A DNA stretch of 64,000 nt, taken from NCBI RefSeq assembly GCF_964048965.1, contig NZ_OZ040189.1:1488001-1552000 (forward strand), in the 5' to 3' direction. Position 1 is the stretch's first letter; every line of letters starts with the position of its first letter. A program made the position numbers and the translations under genes. The notes under the pieces are model-generated. The model searched no databases. It was not told the origin of the DNA and worked only from the letters and a program-made list of their open reading frames with translations. Source of the stretch: Tenacibaculum sp. 190130A14a (lineage in GTDB: Bacteria > Bacteroidota > Bacteroidia > Flavobacteriales > Flavobacteriaceae). Positions 6,771-14,781 of the stretch are shown here, one piece after another.

Positions 6771-6902
6771 ACTATTACCAACATGGTATAAACTTAATAA
6801 GGACTAAAAACCTAATATAAAGTTTGTTTTTACTTGCAAAAGTAGTTTCTAAACTGAAACTCATAGCATACAAATCCCTTACTAAGTTTATACAATACCG
6901 TT
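6771..6902. repeat. attC-like junction 6, last in unit 3
   Basis: The left core is ACTATTACCAAC. The arms GGTATAAACTTA and TAAGTTTATACAATACC are well paired. The right core GTTAAATATT runs into the terminator block. Confidence 0.75.
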
Positions 6903-6905
6903 AAA

Positions 6906-6945
6906 TATTATTTACTACAAACACCTTAGTTAAGGTGTTTTTTTA
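6906..6945 (+). terminator. Unit terminator with core TATTATTTACTACAA
   Basis: The core TATTATTTACTACAA is followed by the palindrome ACACCTTAGTTAAGGTGT and T7. It is exactly complementary to the unit-3 start at 5153. Confidence 0.85.
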
Positions 6946-6978
6946 TGTCCAAAATTTTAGAAACAAATATTAAAATAA

Positions 6979-7048
6979 TTGTAGTTAATTGTAACTATTA
7001 AAATATCCGAGGAGTTTATTGATATGGTTGTAGTAAATTATTATTTTT
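6979..7048 (+). promoter_or_regulatory. Unit promoter 4
   Basis: The sequence is TTGAT (7019), a 17-bp spacer holding TTGTAGTAAAT (7028-7038), then TTATTTTT. There is no gene between the previous terminator and this promoter, so it shows the empty form of the inter-unit block. Confidence 0.65.
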
Positions 7049-7138
7049 TTAATTTAGCTGGAAAGATAATGTCATATAAATACATCAATTTCTGTACTAA
7101 ATAAGGTGGGGTGACATATTTTATGGATATATAAACAA
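7049..7138 (+). repeat. Leader repeat type B, copy 2
   Basis: It shares AATTTAGCTGGAAAGATAAT, GTCATATAAATAC and TATATAAACAA with the copies at 5174 and 15032, and precedes the core GTTGGCATTCATTT. Confidence 0.65.
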
Positions 7139-7176
7139 GTTGGCATTCATTTAAGAAAAAAATAAAACAAATTACA

Positions 7177-7365
7177 ATGGGAAAAATGATAAAATATTTA
7201 TTCTTAGTAGCAGGAATAATAAATGTGGGATACTTTATCGGAACATTTTTTGGTGGTCAAAGTCCTCTATTTAATAATATGAATATTTGGATTCAAAGAT
7301 TACTTTTAGCAATATTAGCCGCTGGATTTTTTAGTTTATATTCAAAGAAGAATAAAACTAAATAA
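7177..7365 (+). CDS. Small two-helix membrane protein, 62 aa
   Basis: Two hydrophobic segments (YLFLVAGIINVGYFIGTFFG and LLLAILAAGFFSLY) are joined by a short polar loop (GQSPLFNNMNIWIQR). It ends in a basic tail, so a two-span inner-membrane protein is predicted. It is the only gene of unit 4. The cassette end (GAGTGCCTATT) complements the start GTTGGCATTC only partly. The function is unknown. Confidence 0.65.
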   Translation: MGKMIKYLFLVAGIINVGYFIGTFFGGQSPLFNNMNIWIQRLLLAILAAGFFSLYSKKNKTK

Positions 7366-7441
7366 TTTTAGAAGAGTGCCTATTCAGATTTTGAAAAATT
7401 TATAGAATCTAAAAACGAAGTTTAGCAAAAACATTAATATT

Positions 7442-7477
7442 ATTTGCTGTAAACACCTTAGTTAAGGTGTTTTTTTA
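7442..7477 (+). terminator. Unit 4 terminator
   Basis: The degenerate core ATTTGCTGTAA (8 of 11 complementary to the unit start) is followed by the palindrome ACACCTTAGTTAAGGTGT and T7. Confidence 0.8.
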
Positions 7478-7517
7478 TGTTTAGAATTTAAGAAAGAAAT
7501 ATTAAAAATAAGTGTAG

Positions 7518-7694
7518 TTATTTCTTAGAATTTTTAAAGCCTAAGTAGAATAATGAAAGAATTACTAAGAAAAAAAACACCAAGCCTAGTATATAACCAA
7601 TATCATTATTGTGGTCAGGAAAAACTCTAACAAAAACTGAGAGTAAGTATAAACCAAGAATAATGGAAATGAATTTTAAAATTTTCTTAATCAT
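7518..7694 (-). CDS. Tiny two-helix membrane protein, 58 aa
   Basis: The protein begins MIKKILKFISIILGLYLLSV. A short polar loop (PDHNNDIG) separates this from a second hydrophobic helix (YILGLVFFFLVILSLFYLGF), and the tail is KNSKK. TATTTTTG lies exactly 4 nt before the ATG. The TAA stop is followed directly by the CTAC module-boundary motif. It is the first of four opposite-strand modules between units 4 and 5. Confidence 0.6.
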   Translation of the reverse strand: MIKKILKFISIILGLYLLSVFVRVFPDHNNDIGYILGLVFFFLVILSLFYLGFKNSKK

Positions 7695-7733
7695 TTAACA
7701 AAAATAGTAAATCAAAATAAAGCAAAATCGTAG

Positions 7734-7910
7734 TTATCCTTCAATAATCTTAATTACTAAAATTATGAAACCGAAGAAGATTAGACTTACTCCAAGTAAC
7801 AAAAAGAAGCCTGAAAAGGGCAAGTAGTTCATCCATGCAAGAGCGTTAAATACGTAACCTAAAAGTATTAGAATAAGCCATAAGAGTTCTTTAGCAATTT
7901 TTTTGATCAT
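7734..7910 (-). CDS. Tiny two-helix membrane protein, 58 aa
   Basis: MIKKIAKELLWLILILLGYV is followed by ALAWMNYLPFSG and a strongly hydrophobic second helix (FFLLLGVSLIFFGFIILVI). Its N-terminus resembles the genes at 2946 and 7518. The promoter TATTTTTG is 4 nt before the ATG. The stop TAA runs into CTAC. The function is unknown. Confidence 0.6.
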   Translation of the reverse strand: MIKKIAKELLWLILILLGYVFNALAWMNYLPFSGFFLLLGVSLIFFGFIILVIKIIEG

Positions 7911-7971
7911 TTAACAAAAATAGTAAAACCAAAATAAGTGAAACAGTAGTTATAATGAAAACAAATAGCAA

Positions 7972-7996
7972 AAGAAAAGCGAACCGAAGTTCGCTT
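7972..7996 (-). terminator. Terminator of the 8023 gene
   Basis: The hairpin AAGCGAAC-CGAA-GTTCGCTT is followed on the minus strand by TTTCTTTT. The same stem terminates the GG-peptide genes near 27037 and 29649. Confidence 0.7.
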
Positions 7997-8022
7997 GAAA
8001 TATTAAGTTTAATACAAAGGAT

Positions 8023-8289
8023 TTATTTACCTACCTCATTAGGATCAACTAAGTCTTTACAAAGACCCGTTGAACCTCTATACCAAATAACTCTATTTTT
8101 TCCGCAAATACCATTTTCATTATTAATTTGAATTAATTCAATTGTTTCACATAAAGTATATCTGCTATAAATAATTGAAGATGTTTCTTCACATAATGAA
8201 GCATTTACATTTTCAACATTTTTTTTAAAAGAAGATAAAGTAATGAAGCCAGTTATTAAAACAAGACTTGTTAAAAGTAATTTTTTCAT
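8023..8289 (-). CDS. Small secreted Cys-containing protein, 88 aa
   Basis: A signal peptide (MKKLLLTSLVLITGFITLSS) precedes a mature part of about 65 residues with four cysteines, in SLCEE, TLCET, GICGK and GLCKD. Two disulphides are plausible, and the protein would be periplasmic or secreted. It has a longer leader than its neighbours and its own terminator, so it is a self-contained module in the cluster. No family is recognised. Confidence 0.65.
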   Translation of the reverse strand: MKKLLLTSLVLITGFITLSSFKKNVENVNASLCEETSSIIYSRYTLCETIELIQINNENGICGKNRVIWYRGSTGLCKDLVDPNEVGK

Positions 8290-8332
8290 AGAATATGATT
8301 TTAAATGAGGTACTAATATAAAAAAACTGTAG

Positions 8333-8488
8333 TTAAAGTTTGGATGATATGGCTGATAAAATTAGATACGAAAGAATAATTGTTCCAAAAAAGATGAAAT
8401 CATTAAAGCCAGGAAAAATTTCAGTTACTAATTGACCAATTATTAAGGAGAATAATAATCGCCAATACCATTTCTTTAATATACGCAT
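8333..8488 (-). CDS. Tiny membrane protein, 51 aa
   Basis: MRILKKWYWRLLFSLIIGQL, a Phe-rich loop and a second hydrophobic helix (FIFFGTIILSYLILSAISS) suggest two membrane spans. TACTTTTG precedes the ATG by exactly 4 nt. Upstream in-frame extension to 8593 is possible but would run into the forward unit promoter, so the ATG at 8488 is preferred. Confidence 0.6.
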   Translation of the reverse strand: MRILKKWYWRLLFSLIIGQLVTEIFPGFNDFIFFGTIILSYLILSAISSKL

Positions 8489-8512
8489 AAGGCAAAAGTA
8501 AAAAATTAAAAA

Positions 8513-8583
8513 TAACCGTAGGTTCTCTGATTTCTTATAAACGGAAACGTTCATTAACATAATTGTGGTAAGAAATATTTTTC
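8513..8583 (+). promoter_or_regulatory. Unit promoter 5
   Basis: The sequence is TTAAC (8554), a 17-bp spacer, then TATTTTTC (8576). The spacer core TTGTGGTAAG (8563-8572) is exactly complementary to CTTACCACAA at 13858-13867, five kilobases downstream at the end of the same unit. Confidence 0.8.
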
Positions 8584-8659
8584 GGATAAACATAACTGTT
8601 TTGTTGGGTTATTTGGAAATATATATCGGATAACATTTATATTTGTTTGAATATAACTA
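8584..8659 (+). repeat. Leader repeat type A, copy 2
   Basis: Near-identical to 4187-4262 (GGATAAACATAACTG, GGATAACATTTATATTTG). It leads into the first cassette core GTTGCCCACAATTT. Confidence 0.65.
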
Positions 8660-8671
8660 GTTGCCCACAAT

Positions 8672-9304
8672 TTGAAAAAGACTGTACTTAAAATATTAAT
8701 TCTTACTTTAATTTTGTTTTGTTGTAGACAAAACAACAAATCGGAATCAATAGCTGGTGAGTTAACTAAAATTGAAATTACTGATGAATTCAAACTTGAA
8801 TTTCTTACTCAAATCTTATTGGACAGTTCAAAATCTAGACTTTTATTTGATAAAAGGGAATTGATTTCAAATTTGCCTGCAATGGTTCCACCAAAATTAC
8901 CAATTGACCCAAATAGTTCCAGTAGAACAATCTCGCATTCTGAGTTTATATCTGATACTCTTAAAATTAATGATATTGACTTTGTCAGAAAACAATTTAG
9001 AGAAAATAAAGATTTTGATATTTCAACAATAGGAAAAAATGGTTTTAAAGTCATTGATGTAGAAAAATATAGAGAAAATGAAGTTCAATGGGATTCAATT
9101 AATAAGATTGCCGATAAATACTATGAAGAAAATAAAATGATTGATTTCTATTCATTTCTTCATATAACAAAACCAATATTTAATAAAGAATTAAATTTAG
9201 CATATGTGCGAATTAGCCTTGGATTTGGTGGAATGACTAGAATCTATGAAAAGCAAAATGGAATTTGGCAAATGAAATATGAATTTGATAATTGGATTGA
9301 ATAA
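8672..9304 (+). CDS. Lipoprotein of unknown function, 210 aa
   Basis: The TTG start lies within the cassette start core. The N-terminus KKTVLKILILTLILFCC is a lipoprotein signal with Cys17 or Cys18 as the anchor. The mature part is acidic and soluble. The C-terminus (LNLAYVRISLGFGGMTRIYE, GIWQMKYEFDNWIE) resembles beta-sheet proteins that describe a measured quantity, but no family is recognised. The cassette ends GTTGCCCACAATTT and AATTGAGGGCAAC are complementary with one mismatch in the core. Confidence 0.7.
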   Translation: MKKTVLKILILTLILFCCRQNNKSESIAGELTKIEITDEFKLEFLTQILLDSSKSRLLFDKRELISNLPAMVPPKLPIDPNSSSRTISHSEFISDTLKINDIDFVRKQFRENKDFDISTIGKNGFKVIDVEKYRENEVQWDSINKIADKYYEENKMIDFYSFLHITKPIFNKELNLAYVRISLGFGGMTRIYEKQNGIWQMKYEFDNWIE

Positions 9305-9306
9305 AA

Positions 9307-9452
9307 AATTGAGGGCAACGAGATGTATAATTAATTTCGACTGAATTTCCTCACCGGAAATTCAATCTTATTAATTATCTTTCCATAACAACGGAAAATG
9401 ACTCGCGTCCTTTTCCAGCAAAAAATCATACACAAATACGTTAGCAATAATT
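9307..9452. repeat. attC-like junction 7
   Basis: The left core is AATTGAGGGCAAC and the right core GTTAGCAATAATT. The arms ATGTATAATT and AATCATACAC are paired. The interior hairpin TGAATTTCC-TCAC-CGGAAATTCA is unique to this junction. Confidence 0.8.
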
Positions 9453-9460
9453 AAAAAAAA

Positions 9461-9931
9461 ATGAAAAGAACACTATCATTACTAATCGCAGTATTTTCAA
9501 TTATCCTTTTTACAGGTTGTAGTGCTTTAACAGGGGAAGAAATAGGCAGACTTCCAATTAATCAAGTTAGTAAAGATGATGACAACATGATTATTAAAGA
9601 AATATCATTAGACTTAAAGAAAGATGAAGAAATAGCCATATGGTCTGATATGGACATTGAATACGAAGGAAATGTTGTCTTAAGGTTTAGAATGGAAATT
9701 CTGAAAAATGGAGAAAATTTTGGTGGATTAGAAATTGACCCAACAGACAAAAACATTACTTTGGGAGAGGTAAAGACCTCTTTGATGAATAAAACTGATT
9801 GGAGTTTCTCAGGAAAAAACGCCGAAATTAAAATAGAAGAAGATGGAAATTATACTTTTAAAGGAATATTAATTGCATCTGAAAATTCGACTTTAAAAGT
9901 AAACAAAGCCGAAATTGTATTAAAGAAGTAA
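9461..9931 (+). CDS. Lipoprotein of unknown function, 156 aa
   Basis: A clear lipoprotein signal with lipobox FTGC (Cys20) is followed by a beta-rich domain. It contains IKEISLDLKKDEEIAIWSDM and paired strands ending KAEIVLKK. The fold looks like a single beta-sandwich. The cassette start GTTAGCAATAATT pairs with the end AATATTGCTAAT. The stop codon is 2 nt before the end core. No family name is possible from sequence reading. Confidence 0.75.
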   Translation: MKRTLSLLIAVFSIILFTGCSALTGEEIGRLPINQVSKDDDNMIIKEISLDLKKDEEIAIWSDMDIEYEGNVVLRFRMEILKNGENFGGLEIDPTDKNITLGEVKTSLMNKTDWSFSGKNAEIKIEEDGNYTFKGILIASENSTLKVNKAEIVLKK

Positions 9932-10138
9932 AATATTGCTAATAAAGTATATAATAAATTGTGTGTTAGATGGTTTACGAAAGTTTCGTGGTTGTCTGAA
10001 ATACCTCCAAATCGTTGATTTGACTTTTTTAAGAATGGGTAAATTAGAAACAAAATACAACGATTTGGCTCAGTGCAAAATTGAAAGTTTATTGCTTTCT
10101 ACTGGCATACTTGCCATATACTAAACGTTACCATACAT
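9932..10138. repeat. attC-like junction 8 (long type)
   Basis: The left core is AATATTGCTAAT and the right core GTTACCATACAT. The interior, about 180 bp, shares several blocks with the junction at 646-837: the region around GGTTTACGAAAG, AATCG...CGATTTGGCT and CAGTGCAAA. ORFs read here are artefacts of the repeat. Confidence 0.8.
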
Positions 10139-10753
10139 ATGAAAAAAAAAATGCTTATGTTATTCTTTTTGGGTTCAATTATCTGTTCCACATCCGCTCA
10201 AGAGCCACAAGAGTTTTGGGAATGGGAATTTGAGATGACCAAATATGATTCATTAATTCATGAAAAAATCTATAGAGTTTCAATAGGAGCTAATCAACAA
10301 GTAGAACTCATCAAATTTAAAAACGGAGATTATAAAGGGCACTTGAATAATGTGATTTGGACGACAAACAGTAAGGAAATAAGAAAGAAGAGAATAAGTA
10401 GTATTATAAGAATACAAGATTCAATTGCAGGAGAATTATTTAAGAATTTTGAAGAATTGAATTTTGAATACATTCCCGATTGTGAAAAAATTGAAAATTG
10501 TATTAATGGGCTTGATGGAGAAACTACTTTCTTTTCAACTGAAACAAAAAAAATAAATAAGACTGTGTCATTTTGGGAACTTACTTCAGATTACTATTAC
10601 AAAAAAGATATACCAAAAGAAGTAATGACAGCACGAAAAATAATGAGTCTTATAAATTCTGAATTTAATTTAAAAAAGCAGTTTGATGATTTCACAAACA
10701 GATTACCCAAAGGTAAATATATTATTAGTTCAATAATCATGGTGAAAAGATAA
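10139..10753 (+). CDS. Secreted protein of unknown function, 204 aa
   Basis: The Sec signal peptide KKKMLMLFFLGSIICSTSAQ has a probable cleavage after SAQ. The mature protein is rich in aromatic residues at the start (EFWEWEFEM) and contains a CEKIENC cysteine pair. The ATG follows the cassette core directly. The cassette ends GTTACCATACAT and ACGTATGGTAAC are complementary over 11 of 12 bases. The function is unknown. Confidence 0.75.
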   Translation: MKKKMLMLFFLGSIICSTSAQEPQEFWEWEFEMTKYDSLIHEKIYRVSIGANQQVELIKFKNGDYKGHLNNVIWTTNSKEIRKKRISSIIRIQDSIAGELFKNFEELNFEYIPDCEKIENCINGLDGETTFFSTETKKINKTVSFWELTSDYYYKKDIPKEVMTARKIMSLINSEFNLKKQFDDFTNRLPKGKYIISSIIMVKR

Positions 10754-10755
10754 AA

Positions 10756-10897
10756 ACGTATGGTAACACCGTATATAATTTATTCCTAATCTCAGTATAC
10801 TTTAGGAGATCCTCGCGGATTTTCTATTCGGTTTGTATTTGTTAAATTAGTTGCTGAAATACGCTACGAAATCATACACAAGACCGTTGCCAGTAAT
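10756..10897. repeat. attC-like junction 9 (long type)
   Basis: The left core is ACGTATGGTAAC and the right core GTTGCCAGTAAT. The arms GTATATAATTT and AAATCATACAC are paired; the interior has TCCTCGCGGATTTTC. Confidence 0.85.
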
Positions 10898-11668
10898 ATG
10901 AAAAAACTAATTTTAATTTTATCATTTGTAAACCAAACAACTTTTGGTCAAGAAGTTGTCATTGCTGGAAATGGTTTAAATGTTAGAAAAGAGCCAAATA
11001 CTAAATCTGAAAAAATTGGAAAGTTACATTTTGGAACTAAAGTTAACGTAGTTGAAAAAACGGGAAAATTACTTGAAATAAAAGATGGTAATGAAATTGT
11101 AAAAGGTGAATGGGTTAAAATAAAGTTTATCAATTCTCAAATACTTAGATCTGATAATAATTCAGGTTATGTTTTCAATGGTTACATAAAAAGTGAAAAA
11201 GAATTTAATTTATACCTTGAAAAAGAAATTTCAAAAATTGAAAAATTTCAGAATTATACAGTTCATTCAAAACCTAGTCCTTATTATATAAAAGGAGATT
11301 TCTTTGGAGATGGAGTTTCAGATTACGCTATAAAAGTGAGTAAAGAAAAAGACAATGTTGAAATTATTATTTTAGACATTGGAGGAAATAATACTCAAAT
11401 TTTGAAACCAGTTGAAGACCTCAAAGATGAAAATAATGAAAATAGGGTAATTGACGAATTTGGTTGGGCTGAAATATTTGAAAAAGTTGAATCTGGAACT
11501 ATTTTATGGTCAAACTTTATAGATGACTTTAGAAGTCTTGAAGAAGTTCCAAATTCTGAAAGAGTAATATTGAACTATGAAGCGATTTATGTTCACGCTT
11601 CTGAAAGTTGTGGTGGCGGATTTATTTTTTGGAAAGACGGAATTTTTAATTGGCTTCAGCAGGAATAA
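10898..11668 (+). CDS. Secreted protein with bacterial SH3 domain, 256 aa
   Basis: A short signal peptide ending TTFGQ is followed by a bacterial SH3 (SH3b) domain at about residues 20-95. Its marks are GNGLNVRKEPNTKSEKIGKL, FGTKVNVVEK and GEWVKIKF. SH3b domains usually bind peptidoglycan or mediate surface contacts. A second, uncharacterised domain follows, with GDFFGDGVSDYAIKVSK like an FG-GAP strand. The cassette ends GTTGCCAGTAAT and ATACTACTGGCAGC pair with small mismatches. Confidence 0.8.
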   Translation: MKKLILILSFVNQTTFGQEVVIAGNGLNVRKEPNTKSEKIGKLHFGTKVNVVEKTGKLLEIKDGNEIVKGEWVKIKFINSQILRSDNNSGYVFNGYIKSEKEFNLYLEKEISKIEKFQNYTVHSKPSPYYIKGDFFGDGVSDYAIKVSKEKDNVEIIILDIGGNNTQILKPVEDLKDENNENRVIDEFGWAEIFEKVESGTILWSNFIDDFRSLEEVPNSERVILNYEAIYVHASESCGGGFIFWKDGIFNWLQQE

Positions 11669-11671
11669 TAA

Positions 11672-11760
11672 ATACTACTGGCAGCAATGTGTATATTCAA
11701 TTGCTTGCTTAGTGCTTAAACCATTCAACGAAATCATACACAAAACCCTTATAGCCAATT
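11672..11760. repeat. attC-like junction 10 (shortened)
   Basis: The left core is ATACTACTGGCAGC. The arms ATGTGTATATTC and AAATCATACACAAAACC are paired. The right core reads CTTATAGCCAATT instead of GTT, so the downstream cassette end is damaged. It lacks the long hairpin. Confidence 0.65.
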
Positions 11761-11766
11761 AGAAGG

Positions 11767-12921
11767 ATGAATATGACACGAAAAGAATTTATTAAATTTT
11801 GTAGTTTATTAGGAATCAGCCTACCATTTCAAAATGCTATGGCAGTTTCTAATTACGTCAATCCTCAAAGTAAATTCAAAGGTAAAGTACTTATAATAGG
11901 TGCAGGCGCCGCAGGCTTAACAGCAGCATATCGACTGTCCCAATTAGGAATTAATTATCAAATTTTAGAAGCTTCATCCAACTTTGGGGGTAGAATGAAA
12001 ACAACAAATGATTTTGTTGACTTCCCAATTCCTTTAGGTGCTGAGTGGTTACATGTTAAAAGAAAAATTTTTGATGAAATCATTAACAACCCTACTAAAG
12101 AAATAAAAATTGAAACAACGCACTATAATGCATTAGATGATGCGTTATACGACGGAGAAGAAACATTTATGAATGAAATGGGGTTTGGTATTGATCAAAA
12201 ATTTATTGGTTCTTCTTGGTTAGATTTTTATAAACAATACATCTTACCTTCTATACAAGACAAAATAATGTATGAGCAAATTGCAAAATCTATTGATTAT
12301 ACTAGCGATAAAATTACAATCAAAACACAAAATGATAATTTTAAAGCAGACAAAGTAATTGTTACAATTCCTGTAAAAATGCTTCAAAATAATGCTATTA
12401 CATTTACGCCTCAATTACCTGAAGATAAACGAGAAGCTATAAAGGACGTTACTGTTTGGGACGGACTTAAAGCATTTATTGAGTTTTCAGAAAAATTTTA
12501 TCCTACTGCAACGGAATTTAATGTTTCGGGACAAAAAATGTACTATGATGCTTCTTATGGGCAAAATTCTGAGCGCAATGTTTTAGGTTTTTTTGTTGTC
12601 GGTGATGCATCGTTACCTTACCTACAATTATCAGACTCTGAGTTAATTAAATATATCTTAAAGGAATTAGACGAACTGTTTGATGGTAAAGCATCTCAAA
12701 GCTATATAAAGAAAATTTCGCAAAATTGGAGTAAAGAACCCTTTATTAAAGGCGCCTATGTTTATGACGAAGAAAGCTGGAGAACCGTTAGAACACTTGG
12801 AGAGTCAGTGAGCAATAAAATATTTTTTGCTGGAACAGCTTATACAGAAGGAGATGATTGGGGTGGAGTTCATTCGGCTGCACATTCAGCCATTAGGTCT
12901 GTAAATGAAATATTAGAATAA
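11767..12921 (+). CDS. Flavin-containing amine oxidoreductase, 384 aa
   Basis: The N-terminus has a leader-like segment (EFIKFCSLLGISLPFQNAMA), then the Rossmann FAD motif VLIIGAGAAGLTAAYRLSQLG at residues 39-59. The monoamine-oxidase motifs EASSNFGGRM and PLGAEWLH follow, with the C-terminal FAD signature FFAGTAYTEGDDWGGVHSA. These enzymes oxidise amines or related substrates with O2 using FAD; the substrate is unknown. The protein is shorter than typical MAO family members (about 450-500 residues), with a reduced substrate domain. Compared with neighbouring cassette cargo, it is the most clearly enzymatic. Confidence 0.85.
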   Translation: MNMTRKEFIKFCSLLGISLPFQNAMAVSNYVNPQSKFKGKVLIIGAGAAGLTAAYRLSQLGINYQILEASSNFGGRMKTTNDFVDFPIPLGAEWLHVKRKIFDEIINNPTKEIKIETTHYNALDDALYDGEETFMNEMGFGIDQKFIGSSWLDFYKQYILPSIQDKIMYEQIAKSIDYTSDKITIKTQNDNFKADKVIVTIPVKMLQNNAITFTPQLPEDKREAIKDVTVWDGLKAFIEFSEKFYPTATEFNVSGQKMYYDASYGQNSERNVLGFFVVGDASLPYLQLSDSELIKYILKELDELFDGKASQSYIKKISQNWSKEPFIKGAYVYDEESWRTVRTLGESVSNKIFFAGTAYTEGDDWGGVHSAAHSAIRSVNEILE

Positions 12922-12923
12922 AT

Positions 12924-13069
12924 ATAATTGGCAACAACACGGTGTATAACTAATAGCTATTCAAGAGATAAAACAAGAGTATAAACATAAAATAAAGGTT
13001 TGTGTAAAACTGAAGAGTTAAGGAGTAGAAAATCGCAACTACTCATACTCTAAACCGTTGCCAACAATG
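12924..13069. repeat. attC-like junction 11
   Basis: The left core is ATAATTGGCAAC and the right core GTTGCCAACAATG. The arms GGTGTATAACTAATAGC and ACTCATACTCTAAACC are weakly paired. The interior is unlike the other junctions. Confidence 0.75.
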
Positions 13070-13082
13070 CAAAATTGATACT

Positions 13083-13733
13083 ATGAAAATGACTAGATTC
13101 CTTATAATAGCAGTCTTAATAATATTTTCCTTTTCAAGTTGTCAAAATTATAACAGTGAGGAATATATTGAAATGGAAAAAGTAGCCATCAGTGATATAA
13201 TTCTTGAATTGACACAATTTGAAAAAATAAAAAATTCAAATCAATGGGAAAATGAAAAATTTAAACTTTACTTAATTTCAGAATTAGGGATATCAACAGC
13301 TTGGACAATAAAACCAACAGGTTATAATATTGGAGAAAACGGAATTGATTATAGCAAAGAAAAAATAGAAGAAAACAAAAAGGAATTTGAGAGAGAATTA
13401 GAAAAATATGAATATGAGGAAAAATTGTTTGCAAAACTTAAGAAAGGAAAAATCAGTAAACGTAAATTAAATACTTCTTTTGAAAATGATTTTTTAGAAA
13501 TTGAGTTAATTGACTCTGAAAAAATACGAGAATTAGAAAGTTTTAAAACTAAAAAGAACGAATTAGGTTATTTAAGTATTTCAAGAATTATTTTCAATCG
13601 TGATTTGAATAAAGGGTATTTACATTTTGACTTTATTTGTGGAGAAGGTTGCGCTTGGGATAATAATATTGAAATAAAAAAAATAAACGGAAAATGGAAA
13701 ATAACGAAATATTTTTCAGGTGGAATAGCTTAA
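13083..13733 (+). CDS. Lipoprotein of unknown function, 216 aa
   Basis: A lipoprotein signal ends FSFSSC (Cys20). The mature part contains a long charged helix (SKEKIEENKKEFERELEKYE) that may form a coiled coil. A C-terminal beta domain includes LGYLSISRIIFNRDLNKGYL and the pair FICGEGC. The layout (lipobox, helix, C-terminal GYLHF strand) resembles the lipoprotein at 8672. The ends GTTGCCAACAATG and CACTGTTGGCAAC are complementary except for one base. Confidence 0.75.
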   Translation: MKMTRFLIIAVLIIFSFSSCQNYNSEEYIEMEKVAISDIILELTQFEKIKNSNQWENEKFKLYLISELGISTAWTIKPTGYNIGENGIDYSKEKIEENKKEFERELEKYEYEEKLFAKLKKGKISKRKLNTSFENDFLEIELIDSEKIRELESFKTKKNELGYLSISRIIFNRDLNKGYLHFDFICGEGCAWDNNIEIKKINGKWKITKYFSGGIA

Positions 13734-13738
13734 AGTAA

Positions 13739-13846
13739 AACACTGTTGGCAACAAAGGCTAAAATTAAAACGGGTTTTGGCTAATCGCTTAATCCGAAAT
13801 TAAATGCTAATTTAATCCCATACTAACCTTAGTCTAAGCGTTAGTA
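13739..13846. repeat. attC-like junction 12, last in unit 5
   Basis: The left core is AACACTGTTGGCAAC. The arms GGCTAAAATTAAAACGGG... and CTTAGTCTAAGCG are loosely paired. The right core GTTAGTAAAACA leads into the terminator block. Confidence 0.7.
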
Positions 13847-13857
13847 AAACATATCAT

Positions 13858-13892
13858 CTTACCACAAAGCACCTTAATTAGGGTGTTTTTTT
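13858..13892 (+). terminator. Unit 5 terminator with core CTTACCACAA
   Basis: The core is followed by CACCTTAATTAGGGTG and T7. It is exactly complementary to the unit-5 start core at 8563. Confidence 0.85.
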
Positions 13893-13939
13893 ATGTCAAA
13901 AATTTAAAAATAAATATTAAAATAACTGTAGTTAAACAA

Positions 13940-14221
13940 TTAATGGAGTTGCGATATTACACCGAAGAATAACAAAACTGGTAGAATTAATGAAACGACA
14001 ATACCAAGTAAATTTAAGATTAATCCTTCCCGGAAATTGATTTGATAAGATTTTATTGAGTTAGTTATAGAAATGATTAAAAAGATTGAGCAAAATAAAA
14101 GCACCCAATTTCTGTAAAAAAAGATGTAGATATTGAACTTTGGAATATCTAAACTGCGGAAGATAATTATTCCTAAGCATATCAAAAAAATAGGATAAAA
14201 AGTGAAGAATATCTTTTTCAT
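13940..14221 (-). CDS. Small membrane protein, about three helices, 93 aa
   Basis: Hydrophobic segments occur at residues 4-20 (IFFTFYPIFLICLGIII), 38-55 (WVLLFCSIFLIISI) and 70-90 (LILNLLGIVVSLILPVLLFF). A three-span inner-membrane protein is predicted. A TGTTTTTG element sits 4 nt before the ATG. It is the last-transcribed position of a four-gene opposite-strand cluster between units 5 and 6. The function is unknown. Confidence 0.65.
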   Translation of the reverse strand: MKKIFFTFYPIFLICLGIIIFRSLDIPKFNIYIFFYRNWVLLFCSIFLIISITNSIKSYQINFREGLILNLLGIVVSLILPVLLFFGVISQLH

Positions 14222-14252
14222 ATAGCAAAAACAAAATAAAGCAAAACAGTAG

Positions 14253-14432
14253 TTAAGTCAATTTAAAAGCAATAAATGTAGAAATGATACAAATTACTAA
14301 TCGAATCGAGAATTGTTCTGATTTGAACCATTTTATTCTTTTCGGTGTTTTTGAGATATAAACTTTGTTAAAAATAAATTCAATTAATAAACAGAAGGAA
14401 ATTAAAAGAAGACCTCTTAAAAAATAAATCAT
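14253..14432 (-). CDS. Tiny two-helix membrane protein, 59 aa
   Basis: MIYFLRGLLLISFCLLIEFI, a basic loop (KVYISKTPKRIKW) and a second helix (SIRLVICIISTFIAFKLT) are visible. TACTTTTG is about 11 nt before the ATG. The TAA stop overlaps the CTAC boundary motif. No family is recognised. Confidence 0.55.
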   Translation of the reverse strand: MIYFLRGLLLISFCLLIEFIFNKVYISKTPKRIKWFKSEQFSIRLVICIISTFIAFKLT

Positions 14433-14482
14433 AAGTTTTTATTCAAAAGTAATTAAATCCAGATAAAGTAAAACAGTAGTTT

Positions 14483-14731
14483 TTATTCCTCATTTACATA
14501 TGTGATTGATAAAGCTATTACAATAGCACCAGACAAATAAAGAAATGGAGATCCGTTTTTGTCAAAGTCAGAAAGTGCAATTCCAGAAAGAAAAGATATA
14601 GATAAAAAAAACATTAAAAAATTTCTGAAGAAACTTTTACTCATCATGGATTTTTTACGAATAAGGATTATTAGAAACGAAGCTATTACTATGGTAACTA
14701 TTAAAAGAGGAATCGGATAAAAAACAGTCAT
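14483..14731 (-). CDS. Small membrane protein, FFRNFLMF family, 82 aa
   Basis: Three hydrophobic segments are predicted: LLIVTIVIASFLIILI, FLMFFLSISFLSGIAL and LYLSGAIVIALSITYV. The block FFRNFLMF...FLYLSGAIVIALSITY is shared with the gene at 25144, so this is a paralogous module in another cluster. ATG 14731 is chosen over 14749 because TATATTTG precedes it at a short distance and the earlier ATG lies in the promoter. The function is unknown. Confidence 0.65.
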   Translation of the reverse strand: MTVFYPIPLLIVTIVIASFLIILIRKKSMMSKSFFRNFLMFFLSISFLSGIALSDFDKNGSPFLYLSGAIVIALSITYVNEE

Positions 14732-14781
14732 GCAATTAATTTTTATCAAATATAGAAAATCAAAACAAAATAAACCTGTAG

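Noticed and set aside
9850..10124. ORFs of 62 and 67 codons between lipoprotein and next cassette
   Set aside because: They lie inside an attC-like junction shared with 646-837; the conserved features are palindromic, not coding.
11577..11762. 61-codon ORF overlapping the SH3 gene end
   Set aside because: Out-of-frame overlap with the SH3-protein gene and the junction at 11672.
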